Shown here: positions 7,229 to 13,431 of the stretch, piece by piece
Layout of the letters: each line of letters opens with the position of its first letter
Position numbering within the stretch: the stretch's first letter is position 1
NCBI GenBank assembly: GCA_027343965.1
Contig: DAHWJX010000050.1
Coordinates: forward strand, 1 to 13,431
From: JAKACU01 sp021821185
GTDB taxonomy: Bacteria; Bacillota; Bacilli; Alicyclobacillales; SLC66
Length of the DNA: 13,431 nt
Reading direction: 5' to 3'
Program-made: the position numbers and the translations under genes
Notes under the pieces: generated by a model
What the model saw: only the letters and a program-made list of their open reading frames with translations
Databases searched by the model: none
What the model was told of the DNA's origin: nothing

Positions 7229-9094
7229 TTACCCTTTTCTCACAACATAATCGACCAACTCAACGGTCATATCATAGCGAAGCATGGGCGTGATCAAATA
7301 AATCCCGTGAAAATAAGTCTTAGCCACATCGATTAACTCTTTAGCGATGGCCACACCTTCTTGTCGCGCACGTAGTCCGTTATAGCTAGCCATCCTTTTT
7401 CGCGCATCATCCGATAGCGTGATGCCCGGAACCTCATTGTGCAAAAACTCAGCATTACGATGACTTAACAGCGGCATAATTCCAACAAAAATCGGCACCT
7501 GCAGATGCTTTGTCGCTGTATAGAGGCGTTCAAACATTGCCTCATCATAAATGGGCTGGGTCATGATAAAGTCTGCCCCCGTCTGCACTTTCCGTACAAG
7601 GCGTGCAATCGCCTTATCGAACTGTGCAACATTCGGATTAAAAGCAGCACCCACCGAAAATTGTGTTTTATGTTTAATTGTTTGCCCGGAAAATGCCATG
7701 CCTTCATTGAGTTGTTTGACCATGCGAATCATATCAAAGGAGGACACATCAAAGACGGACGTAGCACCGGGTAAATCCCCAAAGCGAGAAGGATCCCCTG
7801 TGATGACAAGGATCTGATGGATACCCAGAGCGTGCAAACCCATCAAATGCGATTGTTGACCGATCAAATTGCGATCTCGACAGGAAATGTGCAACAAAGG
7901 TTCGATGTTACGTTGTTTCATCAAAGCACCCACGGCCATATTGCTCATCCGTGTTACAGCAAGCGAATTGTCGGCAAGCGTGACAGCGTCGGCGCCAGCA
8001 TCGCGCAGTGCTTTGGCGCCCATCAAAAAAGCTTCAATCGATAGGTCCTTTGGCGGATCGAGTTCTACGATGACTGTCTGCGTATGAAGGGCTTTCTTAT
8101 GCACAGGTTCTGCCGCAAACTCAAGCGATTCTACCGACTGCATAAGGGTGCGATCTTGTACGGTAACAGTTGACACAAACGCTTCCGCATCACTTCTTGC
8201 GCGTGATGGCACCGTGACAGGGGCTAGCCCTGATAAGGCATCTGCCATAGCCTTGATATGATCTGGCGTCGTCCCGCAGCATCCACCAATCACGCGTATC
8301 CCAAGATCGCGAAACGCAACAGCCATTTTCGCAAAGTAGGCAGGTTCTGATGCGTACTTGTACTGACCGTCGGTCAAACTAAGCAATCCTGCATTGGGGT
8401 ACACGGACAATAACGTGTCTTTTGATAGCTCCATTTGCGAAAACGCTTTTTGCAAATCAGCCGGGCCAAAGTGGCAGTTGAGTCCTACGATCGTCACGCC
8501 TTTATCAAGCAAGCGAGAGAACGCTTCAGGTACGTGTACGCCATCTCGTGTGACAGCCAAATCCAGCAACGACAACTGTGCAATAACGGGAAGTGATGTC
8601 AAGGAACGGGCAACTTCAACGGCGACTAACAATTCTTCAAGATCTAAAAAGGTTTCAAAGAGAATACCGTCTGGTGCCTCGGTCAACAGTGCAGCTAATT
8701 GATCTTGATAGCCCCGAGCAAGATCGATCGGTTCTGCCAACTTCTTTCTGATCCCACGCATCGAACCAACCGTTCCCACCACATACGCATCATCACCAAC
8801 CGCTTCACGTGCTACGCGCACGGCCGCGCGATTGATCGCTTCTACTTGATCCTCAAGGCCGTACCGTTCAAGTCCCACAACATGCGCACCGAAGGTGTTA
8901 GTTTCAATCAACCTCGCACCCGCCTCGTAATAGGAACGATGAATAGAACCCACAGCTTCTTTATGTGAAATATTGAACTCTTCGTAACACATACCTACAG
9001 GCATGCCCAATTGATACAATTGCGTAGCCATAGCTCCGTCACCCACAATGAGGTGATCTTTCACATACGTCCCCAAATCCACTCGGATACCCAC
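7229..9094 (-). CDS. Bifunctional homocysteine S-methyltransferase / 5,10-methylenetetrahydrofolate reductase
   Basis: A YitJ-like fusion of about 621 residues. The N-terminal half (to about 300) is a homocysteine S-methyltransferase barrel opening with VGDGAMATQLY and carrying the zinc-binding cysteines in GLNCHFG (Cys207) and GGCCGTTP (Cys272, Cys273). The C-terminal half (about 335-621) is a methylenetetrahydrofolate reductase barrel with VELDPPK, the HISCRDRN segment, LVITGDP and DFIMTQPIYD. Together they would use methylene-THF and a methyl donor to remethylate homocysteine to methionine in the cytoplasm. I place the start at GTG 9094 because AAGGGAG (9109-9103) sits 8 nt upstream. A longer TTG-started reading from 9127 would overlap tauE and has no matching ribosome binding site. 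It lies 25 nt after tauE, so cotranscription is likely. There is no room for a SAM riboswitch immediately upstream. Confidence 0.93.
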   Translation of the reverse strand: MGIRVDLGTYVKDHLIVGDGAMATQLYQLGMPVGMCYEEFNISHKEAVGSIHRSYYEAGARLIETNTFGAHVVGLERYGLEDQVEAINRAAVRVAREAVGDDAYVVGTVGSMRGIRKKLAEPIDLARGYQDQLAALLTEAPDGILFETFLDLEELLVAVEVARSLTSLPVIAQLSLLDLAVTRDGVHVPEAFSRLLDKGVTIVGLNCHFGPADLQKAFSQMELSKDTLLSVYPNAGLLSLTDGQYKYASEPAYFAKMAVAFRDLGIRVIGGCCGTTPDHIKAMADALSGLAPVTVPSRARSDAEAFVSTVTVQDRTLMQSVESLEFAAEPVHKKALHTQTVIVELDPPKDLSIEAFLMGAKALRDAGADAVTLADNSLAVTRMSNMAVGALMKQRNIEPLLHISCRDRNLIGQQSHLMGLHALGIHQILVITGDPSRFGDLPGATSVFDVSSFDMIRMVKQLNEGMAFSGQTIKHKTQFSVGAAFNPNVAQFDKAIARLVRKVQTGADFIMTQPIYDEAMFERLYTATKHLQVPIFVGIMPLLSHRNAEFLHNEVPGITLSDDARKRMASYNGLRARQEGVAIAKELIDVAKTYFHGIYLITPMLRYDMTVELVDYVVRKG

Positions 9095-9102
9095 AAACCG
9101 CA

Positions 9103-9109
9103 CTCCCTT
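9103..9109 (-). promoter_or_regulatory. Ribosome binding site setting the GTG start of the methyltransferase/MTHFR gene
   Basis: AAGGGAG on the minus strand with an 8-nt spacer to GTG at 9094-9092. It falls inside the longer in-frame reading that begins at 9127, which argues that the protein starts at the GTG. Confidence 0.6.
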
Positions 9110-9119
9110 ATGCTCGCTC

Positions 9120-9890
9120 TCAGCCAAAAACCGTTAATGCCATTTTCATGGACAAAACAATCGAAACTACGATAAATAATGGACGAATGAGCGGCACGCC
9201 TTTTCGTATAGCCATCCGTGATCCAACACGCGCTCCTATCATCATGGCAAATCCCATCGGTAACCCATAGAGATACACGACTTTACCTTGAATAATAAAC
9301 CAAAGTAAGGCGGCTGTATTGCTTGTAAAATTCAATGCACGTCCATTGCCTACCGCCGTAATAAAGTCAAATCGAAACACAGCCAAAAAGGTAAATAATA
9401 GAAACGAACCTGTACCAGGACCGATAAAACCATCATAAAATCCTAGGGCAAACGCAATAAACATAGCTATGATTCGCGTTTTCAAGGGATAAAAAATGAA
9501 TTCGTTCGCTTGTCCCAAGTCACGTTTTAACCATGTCATCATGGCAATCACTAAGATGGCGATCAGTATGATAATTTGCAAATAATGTTGATCCACATGC
9601 AGTACCGTTTCAGCACCACACAATGCACCAACAAACGTAAAAGGTATCATCCATAAAAGTAATCTTCGTTCAAGATGACCAGAGCGAAAATACGTCCAAG
9701 AACTCGTTGATGAAGCAAACGTCGACGCAATCTTATTCGTGCCTAAAGCCATATACGGGGAAATACCTGAGGACAATAAAGCAGGAAGCGTAATCACGCC
9801 ACTGCCGCCGACAATCGAATCAAAAAAACCAGCAATAAATCCGGCAACCATAAGACCTAAAATAGCTAAAATCATAAAATACAAGGTCAT
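9120..9890 (-). CDS. TauE/SafE-family (DUF81) membrane transporter
   Basis: An integral membrane protein of 256 residues, the usual size for the TauE/SafE family of putative anion or organosulfur exporters. It has about eight hydrophobic segments arranged as two related halves. The first half carries GFFDSIVGGSGVITLPALL (21-39) with ALGTNK (48-53). The second repeats the pattern as GFYDGFIGPGTGSFLLFTF (150-168) with VGNGRALNFTSNTAALLWF. Family members have been tied to sulfite, taurine or sulfoacetate breakdown, but many have no known substrate. The next gene makes methionine from homocysteine, so a sulfur-linked substrate is possible but only inferred. ATG at 9890 lies just 2 nt after AAGGGG, whereas TTG at 9884 lies 8 nt after it, so the true start may be two codons later. 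It is 25 nt from each flanking gene. Confidence 0.9.
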   Translation of the reverse strand: MTLYFMILAILGLMVAGFIAGFFDSIVGGSGVITLPALLSSGISPYMALGTNKIASTFASSTSSWTYFRSGHLERRLLLWMIPFTFVGALCGAETVLHVDQHYLQIIILIAILVIAMMTWLKRDLGQANEFIFYPLKTRIIAMFIAFALGFYDGFIGPGTGSFLLFTFLAVFRFDFITAVGNGRALNFTSNTAALLWFIIQGKVVYLYGLPMGFAMMIGARVGSRMAIRKGVPLIRPLFIVVSIVLSMKMALTVFG

Positions 9891-9915
9891 AACCCCTTAA
9901 CAACACCTGCAACTC

Positions 9916-10368
9916 CTACAGCAATGAGGCGACTTCTGATGAATCAAACATTAATTGCACATCTTTTGCCAAGACCGTAAAAGAGCCCTCTTCTAACATA
10001 AGATGAAAAGATTGCGCATCTAAATGTGAGTGTAAAAGTTTATGCAAATCAATCCACAGATTTGTCCCATTACCATAAATTCCACGTTCATCAGATGTAA
10101 TCGCTTTGAGCAGTGGCATCAATACAAAGTCTAATGACAAAAACCACTTCGATGCATGGATACGAATAATAACTTGCCCCGCTTGTTCATCGAGTGCTAC
10201 TTCTAACTTCACATCCACCTTAACCGCCTTAGCATGCACCGTACAAAAAACGAAGTGTTTTGTTACGTGAACGGCTGACACAAAAAAGCCTGGAGGAAGC
10301 AACGTATTTACAGCTTCCTCCAATTGATTTTGTGTCATCTCAAATTGCACTTGAGACAATCGAATCAA
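9916..10368 (-). CDS. Uncharacterised 150-residue protein
   Basis: I do not recognise this protein. It is 150 residues, without signal peptide, clear membrane segment or cysteine/histidine cluster. A helix (about 12-24, MTQNQLEEAVNTLL) is followed by a run of beta-strand-like segments (FVFCTVHAKAVKVDVKLEVAL, then QVIIRIHASKW), a helical stretch around 84-91 (MPLLKAI), NLWIDLHKLLHSHL (about 103-116), and further strands to the end. This pattern suggests a small alpha/beta domain that might bind a ligand or lipid, but that is speculation. The TTG start at 10368 is chosen because GGAAGGAAGGG precedes it by about 6 nt; the internal ATG at codon 11 has no ribosome binding site. It is 17 nt after the HTH gene and 25 nt before tauE, so all three are probably cotranscribed. 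Confidence 0.7.
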   Translation of the reverse strand: MIRLSQVQFEMTQNQLEEAVNTLLPPGFFVSAVHVTKHFVFCTVHAKAVKVDVKLEVALDEQAGQVIIRIHASKWFLSLDFVLMPLLKAITSDERGIYGNGTNLWIDLHKLLHSHLDAQSFHLMLEEGSFTVLAKDVQLMFDSSEVASLL

Positions 10369-10385
10369 TCCGTTCCCTTCCTTCC

Positions 10386-10865
10386 TTACGATACACTTTC
10401 CGATGCACTTAGTTTGGACCGGATTTCTTCAAGTTCTTTAATTTGCGTCTCAAGTTTCGTCTCTTGTTCACGCAGTACATGCAAGTTGTCACGCAGACTG
10501 CCAATACTTTTATCCACATCATCAATCATGGCGGATAACTCATCAGCGCCCACTTTTTCAATACCCGATAACACCTTGTATAACTTTAGTCCAGACAACG
10601 CCGCAGTATTCGCCAAATTGGATGCAGCAAACGCAACACCAGGAGCTGTAGCACGCATACCCGCCGCACCTACGCTAGCAAGCCAACTCACCGCTTTACT
10701 TGCAGGCGTACCACGCCGTTTCAAAAACTGTTGTAAGTCTTCTTCTTTAACGAGGTATTTGCCGCTTGAATCGTCCGCTTTGAGTAGTCCAGTACGTATC
10801 CAACGGCGCACGGTTTCTTCTGAGACATCTAAACGAAATGCAATTTCGTACGTAGTAAATTCCAT
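10386..10865 (-). CDS. Small HTH (MerR/excisionase-like) protein with C-terminal coiled coil
   Basis: A 159-residue protein with three parts. Residues 1-50 are a MerR/HTH_17-type DNA-binding domain: TTYEIAFRLDVSEETVRRWI forms the helix-turn-helix, followed by a wing-like GKYLVKEEDLQQFL. Residues about 55-95 are Ala/Gly-rich and mildly hydrophobic. Residues about 110-155 are strongly charged and heptad-like (DKSIGSLRDNLHVLREQETK onward), predicting a dimerising coiled coil. No metal- or drug-binding cysteines are present, so it is not a classical metal MerR. The ATG at 10865 lies 11 nt after GGAGG (10880-10876 region); ATG at 10874 is only about 2 nt after it and would add three residues. Its promoter lies next to an unusual palindrome, and the next gene encodes an unknown protein. 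Its targets are unknown. Confidence 0.82.
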   Translation of the reverse strand: MEFTTYEIAFRLDVSEETVRRWIRTGLLKADDSSGKYLVKEEDLQQFLKRRGTPASKAVSWLASVGAAGMRATAPGVAFAASNLANTAALSGLKLYKVLSGIEKVGADELSAMIDDVDKSIGSLRDNLHVLREQETKLETQIKELEEIRSKLSASESVS

Positions 10866-10897
10866 GCGTATCATCGCCTCCAAGGCTTTCTACACAT

Positions 10898-10906
10898 AGT
10901 ATAGCA
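10898..10906 (-). promoter_or_regulatory. Extended -10 promoter for the HTH - unknown - tauE unit
   Basis: TGCTATACT on the minus strand matches the extended -10 form TGnTATAAT with one mismatch. It lies about 33 nt upstream of the HTH gene start. The region where a -35 would fall is the alternating purine-pyrimidine palindrome and has no good TTGACA match, consistent with an extended -10 promoter that does not need a -35. Confidence 0.5.
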
Positions 10907-10935
10907 CACGCACACGCATATGTGTGTGCGTGTGT
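10904..10935. repeat. 32-bp alternating purine-pyrimidine tract forming an imperfect palindrome
   Basis: Every base from 10904 to 10935 alternates purine and pyrimidine, mostly CA/TG with CG and one central CATATG. The flanks are also complementary: perfect 11-bp arms 10905-10915 and 10924-10934 around one mismatch and the CATATG core. Such DNA can adopt left-handed Z form or extrude a cruciform under negative supercoiling. It occupies most of the 76-bp gap between pgm and the HTH gene and touches the extended -10 element. No U-rich tail follows on either strand, so it is not a standard intrinsic terminator. Confidence 0.85.
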
Positions 10936-10941
10936 CCTTGG

Positions 10942-12675
10942 TTACGCAAGTAACGGCCTAATCAGCTCTTCGATAGCTGCAACATACGTGCGTAAAAGCA
11001 TCTCCGCTTGATCTCCATCTTGTCCTTTTGCACCGACATACACTTTTAATTTGGGTTCCGTGCCCGATGGGCGAACAGCCACCCATGAGTTATCCTCAAA
11101 ACGAAATTGCAACACATCCGATGAAGGCAGCGTCAGTTTATCCTTCGTCCCATCGGCATAGGTTTTTTCACCTGAAAGATAATCTTCAACGACAAGAGTT
11201 TTACTTCCCGCGACAAACAACGGTTCGTTGCGTAAAGATTGCATGAAATCATTCATCTTCTGCAATCCTGTGAGCCCTGGAAAAGTATAGCTCAGCAATT
11301 TATCCCTAAAATATCCAAACTTTGTGTATAGCGCTTCCCGCATCTCAATAAGATTAGTTCCTTTAGAACGTAACCCTGCCACAAGATTGGCGATTAGTAT
11401 AGCCGCTTGCACACTATCTTTGTCACGTACAAAAGGCAAAGCCAAATACCCAACACTTTCTTCATACCCAAACACAAATCTTTGATTGCCTTCCTGTTCA
11501 TACGCTTCAATGCGATCTCCTATGTACTTGAAGCCCGTTAGCGTACGTTCTGTCTGCACGCCAAAACTTTTTGCAATAACTTCACCAAAGTCGGAGGTAA
11601 CATTCGTCGTTACCATCACGGCATCCTTTGCAAGGTTTCCTTGTGCAACGAGTTGCGGTAAATAATCAGATAAAACCATGGCACCAATCTCATTGCCTGA
11701 GAAAAACACGTAGTCTCCTGTTTTATCTCTCGCCATCACTCCGACGCGATCGGCATCAGGATCTGTAGCCATGATCACATCAGCAGATACTTCTTTCGCT
11801 GTTTCAAGCGCTAGATCATAGGCCACATATTCTTCAGGATTCGGATTCTTTACGTTCGTAAAATCACCATCAAGATAGGATTGTTTTTCCACCAACACAA
11901 CATTTGCAAACCCAGCTTCATGAAGTGCTCTTGGCACCGCAGATCCGCCTGTGCCATGTAAGGGCGTATACACAATCGTCGTATGATCTTTACTTTCTTG
12001 CGATAGGTTACGGTGTAATGGATGCAAAGCGGCAAAATAGGCGTCTTCCACCGACTCATCGACCATCCGAACAAAGCCTTCATGTAATGCGGTGCTAAAA
12101 ACCATCACAGGAACAGCAAATAAATCAGCTACATCTTGTGTGTAGCGTACGATTTGCTCAGCCGCGTCAGGCAATACCTGTCCACCATCGGCTCCATAAA
12201 CTTTATAACCGTTATATTCCTGTGGATTGTGACTCGCGGTAATCATGACACCTGCGCTGCATCCGAGGTGACGAACGGCAAAAGACAACATCGGTGTCGG
12301 CCTTGCATCAGCGTATACATAAGCTAAAACACCATGCGCCGCCGCTACACTTGCCACTTCATGAGCAAACTCAGCAGAATGATGGCGTCCATCGTAGCCG
12401 ATCACGATACTTTTCTCTTTTCTTGCAAATTGACTCTGAATCCACCGAACAACGCCATACGTTGCTTTACGCACCGTGTAAATGTTTAAACGATTGGTGC
12501 CCACACCCATCTTGGCGCGGAGCCCACCTGTACCAAATTCAAGATCGCGAGCAAAACGTTCCCTCAGTTCATCTCGAGCATCTTGCGTGACCAAATCTGT
12601 CAATTCCTTGCGCAACTGTTCATCCAATCGATCATCTTGCAACCACTGTTCATAGATGTTACTTTCATTTGTCAT
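10942..12675 (-). CDS. Phosphoglucomutase / phosphomannomutase (alpha-D-phosphohexomutase family)
   Basis: A cytoplasmic enzyme of 577 residues that interconverts glucose-1-phosphate and glucose-6-phosphate (or the mannose pair), linking glycolysis to nucleotide-sugar and cell-envelope synthesis. The length matches the PgcA-type Firmicutes enzymes. All four family motifs are intact: catalytic phosphoserine loop TASHNP (Ser148), metal-binding DPDADR (305-310), sugar-binding GYEESVG (403-409) and phosphate-binding RPSGTEPK (535-542). The start ATG at 12675 lies 7 nt after GGAGG (12687-12683); the ATG two codons earlier is only 1 nt from that site. It follows the amidase stop by 18 nt, so the two are probably cotranscribed. 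Substrate preference between glucose and mannose cannot be read from the motifs. Confidence 0.95.
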   Translation of the reverse strand: MTNESNIYEQWLQDDRLDEQLRKELTDLVTQDARDELRERFARDLEFGTGGLRAKMGVGTNRLNIYTVRKATYGVVRWIQSQFARKEKSIVIGYDGRHHSAEFAHEVASVAAAHGVLAYVYADARPTPMLSFAVRHLGCSAGVMITASHNPQEYNGYKVYGADGGQVLPDAAEQIVRYTQDVADLFAVPVMVFSTALHEGFVRMVDESVEDAYFAALHPLHRNLSQESKDHTTIVYTPLHGTGGSAVPRALHEAGFANVVLVEKQSYLDGDFTNVKNPNPEEYVAYDLALETAKEVSADVIMATDPDADRVGVMARDKTGDYVFFSGNEIGAMVLSDYLPQLVAQGNLAKDAVMVTTNVTSDFGEVIAKSFGVQTERTLTGFKYIGDRIEAYEQEGNQRFVFGYEESVGYLALPFVRDKDSVQAAILIANLVAGLRSKGTNLIEMREALYTKFGYFRDKLLSYTFPGLTGLQKMNDFMQSLRNEPLFVAGSKTLVVEDYLSGEKTYADGTKDKLTLPSSDVLQFRFEDNSWVAVRPSGTEPKLKVYVGAKGQDGDQAEMLLRTYVAAIEELIRPLLA

Positions 12676-12682
12676 CTTCATT

Positions 12683-12687
12683 CCTCC
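12683..12687 (-). promoter_or_regulatory. Ribosome binding site setting the start of the phosphohexomutase gene
   Basis: GGAGG on the minus strand, 7 nt before ATG 12675-12673 but only 1 nt before ATG 12681-12679, so the shorter protein is favoured. Confidence 0.65.
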
Positions 12688-12693
12688 AACGTG

Positions 12694-13431
12694 TTATTGA
12701 AATAACGGCGGCAATGAAAAAGGGAACGCTTGTTCCATGACGCAAGATACCTTAAGCAATTGCGATTCAGCAAATGGCCTTGCGACAAGCTGAACTGACA
12801 AAGGAAGGTGCTCACGAGATAATCCGCACGGGACAGCTATAGCCGGAAAACCTGCCGTATTGAATGGACGCGTAAATTTCGATAGACCGTTGCGTATCGG
12901 TTGCACAGCGCCTTCTAGTGTGATCGTACCTTGCCCCAGAGGTGGTGCAACAAATGGAAGCGTAGGCGTCAATAAAACGTCGATCGAATCAAACATTCGT
13001 AACAAATTTCGCCTATATACTTTTCGTTCCCGACACGCTTTGGCGTAATCCTGTGCTGTATAACGCCTTCCCAAAAGAAGTCGTTCACGTACATCATCCC
13101 CATATGCCTCTGGCATGCGAGAAAGATCGTCATGATGCGTTGTCAAAGCCTCTACAGAAATGATAGCATCGTGAATAACAGATGATGCCTCAATTCCTGG
13201 AGCGGCTACCTGTATCACATGAGCCCCCGCGTCTTCAAGTATGCGTTTGGCTTCTAAAATAGAAGTGATGACCTCTTCTTGTGCACGAGCAAAATAATAG
13301 GTTTCATCAATACCTATGGTCATGCCTTTTATCGATTGCCCTAACACACTACTATACGGCGTAGGGGCAACATCCACACTATATGGATCTACTTCATCAT
13401 AGCCAGCAATAATGGACAAAAGAAGTGCAAT
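12694..13431 (-). CDS. Amidase (amidase signature family), C-terminal part
   Basis: The frame is open to the window edge, so the 245 residues seen are the C-terminal part of a longer protein, usually 450-500 residues. The family signs are ALLLSIIAGYDEVDPYSVD at the start (compare the GHDPxDSTS region of GatA), IKGMTIGI, LEDAGAHV, DVLLTPTLPFVAPPLG, and FNTAGFPAIAVPCGL followed by LPLSVQLVARPFAE. The Ser-cisSer-Lys catalytic triad and the Gly/Ser-rich signature lie beyond the window and cannot be checked. It lacks the ARYDGVRYG segment typical of true GatA tRNA amidotransferase subunits, so a general amide hydrolase is more likely; the substrate is unknown. It is followed by the phosphohexomutase after 18 nt. 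No GatB or GatC gene is adjacent in the visible part. Confidence 0.9.
   Translation of the reverse strand: MALLLSIIAGYDEVDPYSVDVAPTPYSSVLGQSIKGMTIGIDETYYFARAQEEVITSILEAKRILEDAGAHVIQVAAPGIEASSVIHDAIISVEALTTHHDDLSRMPEAYGDDVRERLLLGRRYTAQDYAKACRERKVYRRNLLRMFDSIDVLLTPTLPFVAPPLGQGTITLEGAVQPIRNGLSKFTRPFNTAGFPAIAVPCGLSREHLPLSVQLVARPFAESQLLKVSCVMEQAFPFSLPPLFQ

Noticed and set aside
9095..9127. N-terminal extension of the methyltransferase/MTHFR overlapping tauE by 8 nt.
   Set aside because: The TTG at 9127 has no good ribosome binding site, whereas GTG at 9094 has AAGGGAG 8 nt upstream; the extension residues do not resemble the family start.
10324..10899. Long open frame on the plus strand (191 codons) opposite the HTH gene.
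   Set aside because: It is antisense to a gene with a clear HTH motif and ribosome binding site, its translation is Ser-rich and low in recognisable structure, and no ribosome binding site stands before it; it is a shadow frame.
10940..10954. Small hairpin GTTAC-TTGC-GTAAC at the end of the phosphohexomutase gene as a terminator.
   Set aside because: The stem is only 5 bp, overlaps the stop codon and has no following U run.

Overview
The window is a gene-dense stretch of a Bacillota (Firmicutes) chromosome in which every supported gene lies on the minus strand. I read it from right to left, the direction of transcription. The taxonomic guess rests on the gene set: an orphan-type DnaE, a YtoI-like HTH-DRTGG-CBS-hotdog protein, a YitJ-like bifunctional homocysteine methyltransferase/methylenetetrahydrofolate reductase, the order dnaE - small gene - accD, strong AGGAGG-type ribosome binding sites, and TTG/GTG starts. 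A Bacillales or Alicyclobacillaceae-like organism fits, but the sequence alone does not fix the genus.

Right part (13431-9120): the C-terminal half of an amidase (cut by the window edge) is followed after 18 nt by a phosphoglucomutase/phosphomannomutase. A short gap then holds a 32-bp alternating purine-pyrimidine tract that is also an imperfect palindrome and runs directly into an extended -10 promoter. That promoter appears to drive a small HTH/coiled-coil protein, an unrecognised 150-residue protein and a TauE/SafE-family membrane transporter, all tightly spaced.

Middle (9094-5821): the bifunctional homocysteine S-methyltransferase/MTHFR follows tauE after 25 nt. A 103-bp gap separates it from the YtoI-like gene. 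This gap contains a TATAAT box immediately followed by a perfect 13-bp inverted repeat that reaches across the ytoI start codon. It looks like an operator, or an RNA hairpin, controlling the downstream unit.

Left part (5806-1): an OmpR-type response regulator and its HAMP sensor kinase overlap by 4 nt (ATGA). The kinase in turn overlaps the TTG start of dnaE by 4 nt (TTGA), so a two-component system is translationally coupled to a DNA polymerase III alpha subunit. After dnaE come a 67-residue uncharacterised protein and the first codons of accD (acetyl-CoA carboxylase beta subunit), which runs out of the window.

No stretch over 300 bases lacks a gene. I saw no tRNA, rRNA, CRISPR array, insertion sequence, prophage or convincing intrinsic terminator. 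The least ordinary items are the inverted repeat at the ytoI start, the purine-pyrimidine palindrome beside a promoter, the kinase-dnaE coupling, and the two uncharacterised small genes between pgm and tauE.
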